From Archivesica marissinica (taxonomy: Eukaryota > Mollusca > Bivalvia > Venerida > Vesicomyidae): a stretch of 64,000 bases of DNA. Of this stretch, positions 43,182 through 56,513 are shown one piece after another. Both the position numbers and the translations under genes were made by a program. The notes below the pieces were generated by a model. It did no database searches and had not been told where the DNA came from. It was given only the letters and a program-made list of their open reading frames with translations. Position 1 is the stretch's first letter; every line of letters begins with the position of its first letter. The DNA lies in the NCBI GenBank assembly GCA_014843695.1, contig CM026386.1, positions 14,264,952-14,328,951 on the forward strand, in the 5' to 3' direction.

Positions 43182-44221
43182 ATGCCTAGATTGAGCGAAA
43201 ATCAACGTATCCAAGCATTAACAATGCTTGCCCGTGGTGACAACGTCACTGACGTGAGTAGGGCGTTATGGTGGCACAGAAACACTATTATTCGCTTGCG
43301 CCAACGGTTCCAACAAACAGGTGGTGTAGCAGATCACCGAAGAACCGGTAGACCAAGAGTAACGAATCGGCAAACGGACCGGTTTATTACGTTGACGCAC
43401 CTGCGACGTCGTTTCCAAACAGCGTCTAGTACCGCGAGACAGTATGGTATAAGCAGCCAGACTGTATTGCGCCGTCTTAGACATGCCCGGCCCCCATCCG
43501 AGCTAGGAGACCCTATGTGGGGCAGATCATGACAGCACGTCATCGGGCTGCTCGGTTGCAGTGGGCGAAACGTCATTTCCGCTGGGGGCGACAACAGTGG
43601 GCTCGAGAGCTTTTCTCAGATGAGTCCAGGTTTAATCTGAGTCACCATGACGGTCGCAGGCGGGTTTTTATGTGAAGGGGGGAACATTTCACCAACTGTT
43701 GTCTCGTGGAGAGGAATAGATTCGTGCGCGGGAGCGTAATGGTTTGGGGAGGGATTATGGGAAGACGAAAGACAAATCTGGTTGTAATACGCGGCAATCT
43801 TAACGCGCAAGGCTACGTCGACCAGGTTTTGGAGCCTAAAGCAGTTCCATTTCTGCAACGACATGGGCCTGCTATGCTAATGCACGATAACGCCCGTCCC
43901 CATGTTGCACGAGTCAGTCGACAGTTTCTCAACATGAACAACGTTGTCGTGCTTCCCTGGCCTGCTATATCCCCGGATATGAACCCAATCGAGCATATCT
44001 GGGATTACCTTGGCAGAAGGGTGCGATCCCGAGGAAATATCCACAATCTGAGGGACTTGGCAAACGCCCTCGTGCAAGAGTGGGATAACATCCCTGACGC
44101 AGTAATCAGACGTTACGTGCGGTCTATGCGAAGTCGAATTGCCGCCTGCATCAACAGCAGAGGTGCGCACACAAGATACTTAGCTAACAAAACACCAGAA
44201 CTGCGATTAAAACAACTTTAA
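43182..44221 (+). pseudogene. Tc1-family transposase (copy 2), frameshifted and interrupted
   Basis: Same gene as 19912-20912 with the same slip in the C run (43491-43495) and the same in-frame TGA (43673-43675). It differs by TTA for TGA near the end, so the C-terminus continues to LRLKQL at 44221, probably the original end. DD34E motifs are present in the second frame. It cannot make an active protein. Confidence 0.85.
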
Positions 44222-44462
44222 ATGCATTATTGAATGTGACCTGATGCTTTGAGTACTTTTGCAACTTTGATATTTTAGTACCGTCTCCTTTCTCGCATAA
44301 AAAGCTACTTAAACTGACCGTGACTTAAAATCATCTGATATGTCTGCCATATTCTATAGAGTCTGATCTAAAGTTTGGTACCAAATGTATAGGCTTTCGG
44401 TTAAATAGGCGATGAGAAATCACAGAAAGCAAAGTGCACACTTTATTTTGGAATTGAGTATA

Positions 44463-44944
44463 TATTTACAATTAGTCTCATTCTAAGCTTTTCAATTAAT
44501 TAGCTCTAGCATCTCTGTGATTAGATCCCAGCGATTGGTCCAGCTAAACGAAACATTTAAAATATACATGTATGCCGTTGGTGGTCGTTCGTATAATGTT
44601 CTAAGTTTAAAAATACGACTACAATCGACTGCGCATGAAAGCGAGTTCTGCGTTTAAGAACAATTAAATGTTTGTCTGACATAATCATATTTATTTGGCA
44701 TTATGTTTGGTATGGTATGACATACCGTTATTTATTTTCTTTTTCACAATGATGGTTTCTGTTGAGGTGTGTGATGTTGGATGCAGGAGGTGATGTGCAT
44801 ACTGGTTTGTGTCGTTCTTTACCTAATTGATTTTGCTTACTTAATAACTATTGCTATAATATGTGCTTTTCGTTGCCTAATTGTCAAATACTAGTAATAT
44901 GTTGACTATGATTATCTGCTCACAATAGTAGTTGTTAATTCCAG
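44463..44944 (+). other. Remainder of type B intron (copy 2)
   Basis: Matches 21193-21674 with a few substitutions; acceptor TTCCAG. Confidence 0.72.
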
Positions 44945-45157
44945 AATGTCCGTTGCCTGCGATAAAGAATGATGCTCATTTGGAATGGGTAAATAAGTCT
45001 GTGCACACATCTCAACTACTACCATACGACACCATGCTTCAATACAAATGTGTGACTGGATACGGATTCCTCGGTAATGCGTCAAGTCATATAACAAACA
45101 CTGTCAGGTGTGAAGATAGTGCTAAATTCGGCACCTTCGTGACGTGCAAACTAAAGG
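44945..45157 (+). CDS. Type B sushi exon 3 (copy 2)
   Basis: Intact 213 bp; WVNKSVHTS instead of the copy 1 WVNKYVHTS restores a sequon (NKS), and TFVTC replaces TFMTC. Confidence 0.86.
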
Positions 45158-47136
45158 GTAAGGCATTCGGTTGATATACTCATACAGGATACTATATTCT
45201 AAAATAATTCCATATGTTCTCATATTTGTGTACCTTTGAGGTTTAAACTTTGGTCGTAAATGGTGCATGTTGTACATCTGTCGTCATGTATACGAATGTT
45301 GGCCTAACAATGTACATGTTGTACATCTGTCATCATGTATACGAATGTTGGCCTAACAATGTACATGTTGTACATAGATCGGTCGTCATGAATACGAATG
45401 TTGGCCTAACAATGTACATGTTGTATATCTGTCATCATGTATACGAATGTTGGCCTAACAATTTACATGTTGTACTAATCGGTCGTCATGAATACGAATG
45501 TTGGCCTAACAATGTACATGTTGTACATCTGTCATCATGTATACGAGTTGGCCTAACAATGTACATGTTGTACATAGATCGGTCGTCATGAATACGAATG
45601 TTGGCCTAACAATGTACATGTTGTACATCTGTCATCATGTATACGAACTTTGGCCTAACAATGTGCATGTTGTACATCTGTCATCATGTATACGAACTTT
45701 GGCCTAACAATGTACATGGTGTACATCTGTCATCATGTATACGAATGTTGGCCTAACAATGTACATGTTGTACATCTGTCATCATGTATACGAATGTTGG
45801 CCTAACAATGTACATGGTGTACATCTGTCGTCATGTATACGAATGTTGGCCTAACAATGTACATGTTGTACATCTGTCGTCATGTATACGAATGTTGGCC
45901 TAACAATGTACATGGTGTACATCTGTCGTCATGTATACGAATGTTGGCCTAACACTGTACATGGTGTACATCTGTCGTCATGTATACGAATGTTGGCCTA
46001 ACAATGTACATGTTGTACATCTGTCATCATGTATACGAATGTTGGCCTAACAATGTGCATGTTGTACATCTGTCGTCCTGTACACTGATTTCGCTACAAC
46101 AATTATGCAATATGTCTGACCGACAATAAAGTGAATAATCAAACATAAAATACATGCATAACCACGAGTAACCTAGTTCATTGTTTCAGCAGGAACTTTC
46201 ACACAAAACGCAAAGCAACAATACGAGTATCATTCCGCTCGGTTGCTATGTATTTGTCAATGTATTATGCCAGACGAGATTTTGGTCATTAGCTCTGAAT
46301 AACAGTTTAGATGTGCATTTCTGCCTAGTTATACACTACGCATTGTTATGTATATAGTTTATAATTGTCATCAAATGGATATAAATGAAAGACCACCAAG
46401 TGTATCTTGTTCATATAACCAATCGCCATAGACCAAACTCGCATACATTCCATGCTGCTTTAAACACCGAGACGGTAAATAGGCATACATACAACATGGT
46501 CTATCTATATTTACAATTCGTCTCATTCCAAGATTTTCAATTAATTAGCAGCTGTAACATCTTTGTGATTAGATCCCAGCGGTGGGTCCCGCTAAACGAA
46601 CCAATTCAAGTATACACTTTGATGCATTTGGTGGTCGGAAAATGGCCTACATTTAAAACTACGACTGCAATGGCCTGCACAGAAAGCGAGTTCTGCGTTT
46701 CAGTACAATTAAATGTTTGTATGACATAATCATATTTATTCGGCATTATGTTTGGTATGGTATGACATACAGTTTTTTTGTTATTTTTCACAATGATGGT
46801 TTCTGTTGATGTGTGTGATGTTGGATGCAGTTGGTGCGTACTTTGGTTTGTGCCGTTCTTTACCTGATTGATTTTGCTCCTAACTTAATGACTTGTTATA
46901 TTAGGTGTTTTAATGATATAATTGTCAAATACGGGTTACAAATTTAGTTTGGCTCGATTGCGAAGCAAGTTCTTACAACTTATATTAATCACTCACGACA
47001 AGACCTCATTCCTGATGGAATCCATCGCCACAAGGGCGAGCGAGAGAAGAGAAAAGGTGTATTTAAATGTCTTTGCTTAAATACTGGTAATATGTAAACT
47101 ATGCATCTGCTCACAATAGTAGCATACTAATTTCAG
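45158..47136 (+). other. Type B intron with minisatellite (copy 2)
   Basis: 1,979 bp, 318 bp longer than its copy 1 counterpart, mainly because of the longer 49-bp array. It keeps the SINE fragment at about 46948-47070. Confidence 0.72.
45261..46078 (+). repeat. 49-bp minisatellite, about 17 units
   Basis: Same unit as 21991-22488, expanded. Variant units with TAGATCGGTCGTCATGAA and with GTACATGGTGTACATC are interspersed. Confidence 0.88.
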
Positions 47137-47346
47137 TATGTCCGTTGCCCACGATAGTGCAAAATGCTCATTTGCAATTGGTAAATAAGCATGTAAACAC
47201 GTCTCAACTAACATACAACAGTACGCTTGAATACGAATGTGTGACTGGATACGGATTCCTCAGCAATGCTTCAACTCATACCATAAGCACTGTCAAGTGT
47301 GAAGCTAGTGCTAAATTCAGCGCGTTCAAGGAGTGCAAAGTAAAGG
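47137..47346 (+). CDS. Type B sushi exon 4 (copy 2)
   Basis: 210 bp, intact; as in copy 1 the split codon gives Val before the first Cys. IVQNAHLQL here against IVKNAHLQL there. Confidence 0.84.
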
Positions 47347-49390
47347 GTAAGGAATTCAGTTAATTTAATTATTCACACAGAATACTATTTTCTAATGTCA
47401 TTCCCTATGCATGTCTACATATGTGTGTACCTTTAAGGTTTAAACTTTGGCCGCCGATAAGCTGTACAGTGTGTACTTATGTTGTCCTGTACACTAATTT
47501 CGCTAAAACAATTAAGCCTCATGTGTAACCACATAGCGTGTATTCAAGCATAGCATTCACGCATAACGACGAGGGTGGGTTGGTATCCCAGTTCATTATT
47601 TCAGATAGTTTCACACAAGATGCAAATCAACAGTACGGGCAATTCCCCTCGGTTGCTATATATTTGTCAATGTATCATGCCAGACGAGAGTTTGGTCATA
47701 AGCGCTTAAGATGAACATTTCTGCCAACTTGCACACTCACTAAAATGTATTGTTATATATATAGTTTTCAATAGTCATCAAAAGGATATAAATGAAACAA
47801 CACCAATTGTACTCTGCTCATACAAACTATCGCCAGTGACAGAACTCGCTTACATGCTATGCTGCATTTACACTGGGGCAGTACATAAGACATATATACA
47901 ACAGGGTCTATCTATAGTTACAATGAGTCTCATTCTAAGCTTTCCAATTAATTATCTATAGCATCTCTGTGATTAGATGCCAGCGATGGGCCCAGCTAAA
48001 TGAACCATTAAAATATACACGTATGCCGTTGGTGTTCGGGAAATGTCCTAAGTTTAAAAATATGACTACAATCGACTGCACACTAAGTGAGTTCTCTATT
48101 TCAGAAAAATAAAATTTGTGTTTGACATAATCATATCTATTCTGCATTATATTTGGTAAACATACAGTTGCTTTGTTCTGCGTTTTACCACTGGACTACA
48201 GATCCGTCTGTGTCATGCGTAGACATTTCTCGTACAGTTAAATATGTGCGAAAGAAAGACGACCTGTTAATTAAGACCACCATTTCAAAACATGTCTCTA
48301 GATACCCGTCAGTCGAGTATTGGTGTATATTTAAACTTTTATGAGAGGCCACGTTTACACAAAGACCAATTGTGGCATTTCCCAATAACTGAGAAAGATC
48401 CACTGATAGGTTTTTAGCGAACCCTCTTGAAAAACATGCTGCGAATAAAATTGTATAATCATTATTCTAACACGACCCAGCTAATAACATGCATACTTCT
48501 AGAGTAAAACTACCTCGGGTTATTCTGCGATATACCTACCTTGAACTATGCTGCGCGCACCGTGTTTTGGCTATTCCATTTATACAATGCGTGTAAAGTT
48601 TTATGAATGAAATTCACGTGATGTTTGTAAAAATACCGTGGGAATTCGCGGAAGTGAGCTATTTTTAGAATAAGATAATCTTTTGTCCGTCTTGTTTTTC
48701 TGTTAAGTAACGTTTCAATTACTATTCTGTACAGTTTTATTTGACAAAATAAATAAAATTATTGGTCAATTACAACATTTGTTCATATTACGCGGGGAAA
48801 TTTCGAAAGCCAAATGCAGCGGCGTTTGAAGAAAATACTCCTTTAAAATTATTAGAAGTAAGTCGTGTTAGAATCGAAATAATAAGTATCAACCGTGGTA
48901 TATCGGAGAATAACCATAATAGGCCTTCGTGATATATTTCTACGCATAAGAACTTCAAACTCGGGTTATTCTGCGATATACCATGGTTGATAATTATTAT
49001 TTCTTAATTAAAAGCATAGCATTATTAAGTATATGTCAAATAAATGGCAAATTAAACAAATGAACATAATTTTATTTTAAACGGTGAAACGTATTGATAT
49101 TCTAACATCTAATGCCAAGGAAATGCAAGTGATTGGACCTGAACACAATATTTATTCTGCATTATTATTGATATGTTATGACGTTATTATTCACAATGAT
49201 TGTTTCTGTTGAGTGTGTGGTGTTGGATGCAGGAGGTGATGTGACCATTAGTTTGTGTCGTTCTTCACCTGATTGATTTTACTTACTTCATAACTGTTGT
49301 TATAGTATGTGCTTTTCATTATCTAATTGTCAAATACTAGTAATATGTAAACTATGGTTCTCTGCTCACTATAGTAGTTGTTAATTTCAG
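47347..49390 (+). other. Type B intron with foreign segment (copy 2)
   Basis: Matches 23759-25810 almost base for base up to about 49300, including the foreign segment and its inverted repeat (arms 48867-48908 and 48961-49003, approximate). Close identity fades in the last ~100 bp before the exon. Confidence 0.7.
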
Positions 49391-49603
49391 AATGTCCGTT
49401 GCCCACGATAGGACAAGATGCTCATTTGGAATGGGTAAATAAGTATGTAAACACATTTCAACTACTACCATACGGCACCATGCTACACTACAAATGTGTG
49501 ACTGGATACGAATTCCTCGGTAATGCTTCAAGTCATACAACAAACACTGTCAGGTGTGGAGATAGTGCTCACTTCAGCTCGTTCAAGAAGTGCATAATAA
49601 AGG
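49391..49603 (+). CDS. Type B sushi exon 5 position (contig 3 version)
   Basis: Intact 213 bp: IGQDAHLEWVNKYVNTF, LLPYGTMLHYKC, YEFLGNASSHTTNTVRC, SAHFSSFKKC. Donor GTATGG. Gly to Glu in the GYGF motif (GYEF). It sits where copy 1 has the different exon 25811-26023. Confidence 0.84.
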
Positions 49604-49710
49604 GTATGGCATTCGGTTGATATACTCATACAAGATACTACATTCTAAAATAATTCCATATGTTCTCATGTTTGTGTTCCTTTGAGGTTTAAACTTTGGT
49701 CGTAAACGGT

Positions 49711-50812
49711 GCATGTTGTACATCTGTCATCATGTATACGAATGTTTGCCTAACAATGTGCATGTTGTACATCTGTCATCATGTATACGAATGTTGGCCT
49801 ACCAATGTGCATGTTGTACATCTGTCATCATGTGTACGAATGTTGGCCTAACCATGTGCATTGTGTACATCTGTCATCATGTATACGAACGTTTGCCTAA
49901 CCATGTAGATGTTGTACATCTGTCATCATGTATACGAACGTTGGCCTACCAATGTGCATGTTATACATCTGTCATCATGTATACGAACGTTGGCCTAACA
50001 ATGTGCATTTTGTACATCTGTCATCATATATACGAACGTTTGCCTACCAATGTGCATTTTGTACATCTGTCATCATGTATACGAACGTTGGCCTAACAAT
50101 GTGCATTTTGTACATCTGTCATCATATATACGAACGTTTGCCTACCAATGTGCATTTTGTACATATGTCATCATGTATACGAACGTTGGCCTACCAATGT
50201 GCATTTTGTACATCTGTCATCATGTATACGAACGTTGGCCTACCAATGTGCATGTTGTGCATCTGTCATCATGTATACGAATGTTGGCCTACCAATGTGC
50301 ATGGTGTACATCTGTCATCATGTATACGAACGTTTGCCTAACAATGTGCATGTTGTACATCTGTCATCATGTATACGAACGTTTGCCTACCAATGTGCAT
50401 TTTGTACATTTGTCATCATGTATACGAATGTTGGCATAACAATGTGCATGTTGTACATCTGTCATCATGTATACGAATGTTGGCCTAATAATGTGCATGT
50501 TGTACATCTGTCATCATGTATACGAATGTTGGCCTAATAATGTGCATGTTGTACATCTGTCATCATGTATACGAATGTTGGCCTAATAAGTTGCATGTTG
50601 TACATCTGTCATCATGTATACGAATGTTGGCCTAATAAGTTGCATGTTGTACATCTGTCATCATGTATACGAATGTTGGCCTAATAAGTTGCATGTTGTA
50701 CATCTGTCATCATGTATACGAATGTTGGCCTAATAAGTTGCATGTTGTACATCTGTCATCATGTATACGAATGTTTGCCTACCAATGTGCATGTTGTACA
50801 TCTGTCGTCATG
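49711..50812 (+). repeat. 49-bp minisatellite, about 22 units
   Basis: Largest of the four arrays. Unit types run in blocks: CCTACCAATGTGCATTTTG units in the middle and CCTAATAAGTTGCATG units near the end, showing local spread of new variants. Long open frames in all three plus frames come from the 49-base period. Confidence 0.88.
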
Positions 50813-50936
50813 TACACTGATTTCGCTACAACATGTATGCCACATGTCCGACCACAGTTGCTATGTATTTGTCAATGTATTATGCCAGACGAGAGTTTGG
50901 TCATTAACTCCGAAGAACAGTTTAGATGTGCACTTC

Positions 50937-53034
50937 TTTTTTTTTTAATTCCTTTTTTTTATTTCTCTATCAACATAAATACAAAATCAATATATGTTAA
51001 CAATGCAATGTACTAACATAAATTAATGTATTTTAAATAGTATTTCCATGCTAAATCGCAGATACATTAAACATCAATACAATGTATACATATGATGGAG
51101 AGAGAAATTCATTACATTTTTTGGAAAGAGAGAGAAGTATAGGAGAGAAGAAGTCGTGTGGATGGTTGAGTATCTACTATATAACATTTAAAGATTAGTT
51201 AATTAATGTGGTTCAGAAACGGTCACCATTTTAGCGTGAAAGTAGTGTGCTTGTTTTTGAACAATGCAATTGTTTCCTCTATATTTATTTTATACTTAAA
51301 ATATGCAACAAAATGGACACCAGTTGGTATACTCTTCTCACATTTACATTTGAATATGAAGTATTTAGCAAGCAGTATAATGTAATTAATGTTCATTTCA
51401 TATATTTTGTTCTTGTGACTGAAATTACAAAGCGAAATGCATTCATAATTTAATTGAACTAAATCATCTGTTTTTAAAAAAATTCTCAAAAAGTCTGTAA
51501 TTTTTATCCAGAAATCCTGTATAAGATGACATTCCCAAAACATATGAACGTTAGAATCATTTTGCATTGTGCAAAAATCACACAATTGCGACACAACTAT
51601 ATTACATTTAAATAGGAAACTGTTGTTCGGAATAATATGCATTAGGTATTTATATTGAAATTCTCTCAGTTTAGTTTCAATAGTTACTTTAATCGGTTGT
51701 GTGAATATTTTCTTCCAGTTAATATCAACTAAAGATAAGTTATTTTCCCATTTTTTGGCTTGCTTAATAATCTCAGGCTTAGACCTTTTTGTTAATATTG
51801 CATAAATAAGTTTACATACGTTTGTATGTTCATTTATTTTTGTTATTAAATTGTTAGGAGATGTATATGATATTGGTTCTGATCTTAACTGTAACTTCCA
51901 TGCTTGAGGTACACTTTTCACAAGAGTGTAGTATTTCAAATATTCTCCCGGGGTGATATTATAGAGTTGCATTATTTGTGGAAATGAATAAAATTGTTTT
52001 TGTCTGTAATTGTATATATGTTCTATATATTGAATCCCCTTATTAAACCAGTCTTTATAAAAAAAATGTGGAATTATCATATTTCTTTATGTACGAATTG
52101 TTCCAAAGTAGTTCTTTGGATATGGTTTCTACCGTTTCCACGTAATTTGCACTTGACCATGCCTTTAATATTTCTTTTAAAAACTGAGATTTTATTTCGA
52201 AACGTGAAATGTCAGTTGAACTAACATTACTTTTAAAAACGAAGTCATTACCATATTTCTCCAGCATATTTTCATACATTTGTACCCATTTTGATTCTTT
52301 TTGAAATATTATTCGTTTTATCCAACTAGCCTTTAGTGATGTAACGAAGTTTTCTATATCCAACATTTTTACCCCCCCCCCCTCTTTCATAGTCTTGGAT
52401 AATTTGTTTTCTAGCTATTTTATCAGGTTTATTATTCCACAGAAATGTTACATGACATTTTTTAATTCTTTTAGTGTATGGTCATTTGGATTACTTAAAA
52501 CTGTTAAGGGATATATAAGTTTTGGGAAAGCAAATGTTTTTAATACTGTTATTTTTCCTATTAAAGACAGGTTCCATTTGTTCCATTTGTTCATTCGAAC
52601 GATAGCATTTTATTTGTTATGTTAAGATGTTGCATAGTATTGACATTATTACCGAATGTTATTCCCAAAGTAGTTGCTTGCTCTGACGTCCATTTAAATT
52701 TCTTCTTTTTACAGTATATTCTTTCACTATGTCTCATCAAACCTACTCTGAGAACGGTGCATTTGGATTTGTTCAACGTTAAACATGATATAATTCCAAA
52801 GTCGTCAAGTGTATTGATTAATGTAGTAAAGGATTTTTCTGAACCATCTAAGAGGAAACTAGCATCGTAAGCAAAAAGTGTTTGTTTTATGTCTATTCCG
52901 TGCGCTTTTATTCCAGATATATCCGTGTTATTGTTGACTTCAATAGATAATAATTCTATATCTAAATGAAAATATAAGGCGACAGTGGGCATCCTTGGCG
53001 TACACCCATTTTTATTTGAAAAATGTCTGACATA
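50937..53034 (-). mobile_element. 5'-truncated LINE (L1/Tx1-like)
   Basis: On the minus strand the element starts just before the RT motif GVRQGCPLSP and ends in a poly-A (T run at 50937-50945 on plus). Left and right host sequence are B-intron blocks that normally lie about 300 bp apart (CAGTTTAGATGTGCA and ACACTTTTATGCATTTGG), so target sequence was lost at insertion. No clear target-site duplication. Borders are accurate to a few bases only. Confidence 0.82.
51223..53034 (-). pseudogene. LINE ORF2 C-terminal part, multiply frameshifted
   Basis: Order on the minus strand: GVRQGCPLSPYIFI; then in another frame the RT catalytic block FAYDASFLLDG, where the second catalytic Asp of F/YADD is replaced; then LNKSKCTVLRVG; then GGGVKMLDIENF and SWIKRIIF (typical L1/Tx1 connection region); finally 286 codons to 51223 with a Cys-His box LCDFCTMQNDSNVHMFWEC (RT zinc-binding type). 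At least two or three frame changes and the lost Asp make it inactive. Confidence 0.82.
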
Positions 53035-53560
53035 GTATACACTTTTATGCATTTGGTGGTCGGAAAATATCGAACATTTAAAAATACGATTACAATCGAC
53101 TGCACATGAATGCGAGTTTTGCGCTTAAGAAAATTTAAATTTGTGTCTGACATAACCCTATTTAGTGTGCGTTATATTTGGTAAGACATACAGTTATTTT
53201 GTTCTTGTTCACAATGACGGTTACTGTTCATGTGTGTGGTTTTGGATGCAGGGAGGTGATGTGAATTTTTGTTTGTGTCGTTCTTCACCTGATTGATTTT
53301 GCTGCTAACTTAATGACTTGTTATATTAGGTGATTTTAATAATTGTCAAATACTAGTTTATACAAATTAGTTTGGCTCGATTGCGAAACATGTCCTTACA
53401 ACTTATATTAATCACTCTCGATGAAACTTCATTACTGATGGAATCCATCGCCACGAAGGTGAGCGAGAGAAGGGGAAATGTGAATTTAAATATCTTGTTT
53501 TAAATACTAGTAATATGTAGACTATGCATCTGCTCACTTTATTAGTATGTTAATTTGTAG

Positions 53561-53770
53561 AATGTCCGTGGCCCACGATACAACCAAATGCTCATTTGCA
53601 ATTGGTAGATGGGCGTGTAAACGGGTCTCAACTAACATACAACAGTAAGCTTGAATACGAATGTTTGACCGGATACGGATTCCTCAGCAATGCTTCAACT
53701 CATACCACAAGCACTGTCAAGTGCGAAGCTAGTGCTAAATTCAGCGCGTTCAAGGAGTGCAAAATAAAGG
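53561..53770 (+). CDS. Type B sushi exon, PWPTI group 1
   Basis: 210 bp, acceptor TTTGTAG, donor GTAAGG. ECPWPTIQPNAH, LQLVDGRVNGS, YNSKLEYEC, LTGYGF. Asn-Gly-Ser (NGS) sequon, and NST is lost through Lys. First of three tandem units of ~1,475 bp. Confidence 0.85.
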
Positions 53771-55035
53771 GTAAGGAATTCAGTTAATATAATTATGCAA
53801 GCACAATACTACGTTCTACAGTCAGTCCATATGTATGTATACATATTTGTGTACTTTGAGGTTTACACATTGGTCACCGATCAATCTGTGCATTTTGTAC
53901 ATCTGTCCTCATGTATGCTAACATTGGCCGAGCACTGTGCATTTTGTGCATATGTCGTCGTGTACACTAATTTCACTACAACAACTAAGCCACCTGTGTG
54001 ACCACATAGCCAGTATTCATACATAACATACACGCATAAAGACGAGGATGGGTGTATATCCCAGTTCATTATTTCAGATACATTCACACTAGAAGCAAAG
54101 CAACAATACGAGCCATTCCGCTCGGTTGCTATATATTTGTCAATGTATTAGGCCAGACGAGAGTTTGATCATTAGCTCTGAATAACAGTTTCGGTGTGCA
54201 TTTCTGACTATTTGTACACTCTCTAGAATGTATTGTTATGTATATTGTATTGATTAGTCTCCAAAAGTATATAAATGGAACAACAGCAATGGGCCCTGTT
54301 CATACAATATATCATCGACATGGACCAAACTTGCATACATGCCATGCTGCTTCTACACCGTGACGGTACATAGGCATACGTGCAACATGGTCTATCTATA
54401 TTTACAATTAGTAGCATGCTATGCTTTTCAATGAATTAGGTGTAACATCTCCTTGATTAGATACCAGCGGTTTCGGGTCCGTCCTGCTAAACGAACCAAT
54501 TCAAATATACACTTTTATGCATTTGGTGGTCGGAAAATATCGAACATTTAAAAATACGATTACAATCGACTGCACATGAATGCGAGTTTTGCGTTTCAGA
54601 AATTTTAAATTTGTGTCTGACATAATCCTATTTAGTGTGCGTTATATTTGGTAAGACATACAGTTATTTTCTTCTTGTTCACAATGACGGTTACTGTTCA
54701 TGTGTGTGGTGTTGGATGCAGGGAGGTGATGTGAATTTTTGTTTGTGTCGTTCTTTACCTGATTGATTTTGCTGCAACTTAATGACTTGTTATATTATGT
54801 GATTTTAATAATCTAATTGTCAAATACTAGTTTATACAAACTTAGTTTGGCTCTATTGCGAAACTTGTTCTTACAACTTATATTAATCACTCTCGACGAG
54901 ACCTCATTCCTGGTGGAATCCATCGCCACGAGGGCCAGCGAGAGAAGGGGAAATGTGAATTTAAATATCTTGTTTTAAATACTAGTAATATGTAGACTAT
55001 GCATCTGCTCACTTTATTAGTATGTTAATTTGTAG
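53771..55035 (+). other. Type B intron
   Basis: 1,265 bp with two unexpanded 49-bp-like units at about 53893-53975 and a SINE fragment at about 54840-54960. Nothing else seen. Confidence 0.68.
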
Positions 55036-55248
55036 AATGTCCGTGGCCCACGATACAGCCAAATGCTCATTTGCAATTGGTAGATGGGCGTGTAAATGGG
55101 TCTCAACTAACATACAACAGTACGCTTGAATACGAATGTGTGACCGGATACGGATTCCTCGGCGGCAATGCTTTAACTCATACCACAAGCACTGTCAAGT
55201 GCGAAGCTAGTGCTAAATTCAGTGCGTTCAAGGAGTGCAAAATAAAGG
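55036..55248 (+). CDS. Type B sushi exon, PWPTI group 2
   Basis: 213 bp, intact. One extra Gly (FLGGNALTH) and NAL instead of NAS, which loses a sequon; YNSTLEYEC keeps NST. Confidence 0.85.
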
Positions 55249-56513
55249 GTAAGGAATTCAGTTAATGTAATTATGCAAGCACAATACTACGTTCTACAGT
55301 CAGTCCATATGTATGTATACATATTGTGTACTTTGAGGTTTACACATTGGTCACCAAACAATCTGTGCATTTTGTACATCTGTCCTCATGTATGCTAACA
55401 TTGGCCGACCACTGTGCATATTGTGCATATGTCGTCGTGTACATTAATTTCACTACAACAACTAAGCCACCTGTGTGACCACATAGCCAGTATTCATACA
55501 TAACATACACGCATAAAGACGAGGATGGGTCTATATCTCAGTTCATTATTTCAGATACATTCACACAAGAAGCAAAGAAACAGTACGAGCCATTCCGCTC
55601 GGTTGCTATATATTTGTCAATGTATTATGCCAGACGAGAGTTTGATCATTAGCTCTGAAGAACAGTTTAGATGTGCATTTCTGACTATTTATACACTCAC
55701 TAGAAGTTCTTGTTATGTATATAGTATTGATTAGTCTTCAAAAGTATATAAATGGAACAACAGCATGTGTGCCCTTTTCATACAATATATCATCAACATG
55801 GACCAAACTTGCATACATGCCATGCTGCGTTTACACCGGAACGGTACATAGGCATACGTGCAACATAGTGTATCTATATTTACAATTAGTAGCATTCTAT
55901 GCTTTTCAATGAATTAGGTGTAACATCTCCTCGATTAGAATCCAGCGGTTTCGATTCCGTCCTGCTAAACGAACCAATTCAAACATACACTTTTATGCAT
56001 TTGGTGGTCGGAAAATATCGAACATTTAAAAATACGATTACAATCGACTGCACATGAATGCGAGTTTTGCGTTTCAGAAAATTTAAATTTGTGTCTGACA
56101 TAATCCTATTTAGTGTGCGTTAAATTTGGTAAGACATACAGTTATTTTGTTCTTGTTCACAATGACGGTTACTGTTCATGTGTGTGGTTTTGGATGCAGG
56201 GAGGTGATGCGAATTTTTGTTTGTGTCGTTCTTCACCTGATTGATTTTGCTGCTAACTTCATGACTTGTTATATTAGGTGATTTTAATAATCTAATTGTC
56301 AAAGACTAGTTTATACAAATTAGTTTTGCACGATTGCGAAACTTGTTCTTACAATTTATATTAATCACTCTCGACGAGACCTCATTCCTGATGGAATCCA
56401 TCGCCTCGAGGGCCAGCGAGAGAAGGGGAAATGTGAATTTAAATATCTTGTTTTAAATACTAGTAATATGTAGACTATGCATCTGCTCACTTTATTAGTA
56501 TGTTAATTTGTAG
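55249..56513 (+). other. Type B intron
   Basis: 1,265 bp, a close copy of the preceding intron including the SINE fragment (about 56318-56440). Confidence 0.68.

Larger units (their letters stand above)
41069..44460 (+). mobile_element. Tc1/mariner element (copy 2) carrying a nested transposon
   Basis: Same element, ends and TA flanks (41067-41068, 44461-44462) as 19617-21190, but 3,392 bp long because of the 1.8-kb insertion at 41308-43118. Shared position and shared lesions show that it was copied together with the surrounding segment. Confidence 0.88.
49604..53560 (+). other. Large type B intron with minisatellite and LINE
   Basis: 3,957 bp: a 49-bp array (49711-50812), a minus-strand LINE (50937-53034), then B-intron blocks and a SINE fragment at about 53368-53490. 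The acceptor of the next exon changes here to TTTGTAG. Confidence 0.75.

Noticed and set aside
49713..50537. Several 110-137-codon open frames in the 49-bp minisatellites (MYTNVGL-type repeats)
   Set aside because: They are the same sequence read in three frames, produced by a 49-base period with few stops. They lie in introns and no splice sites or initiation context support them.
51247..51453. Plus-strand open frames within the LINE
   Set aside because: Antisense to the RT and zinc-binding motifs; no domain support.
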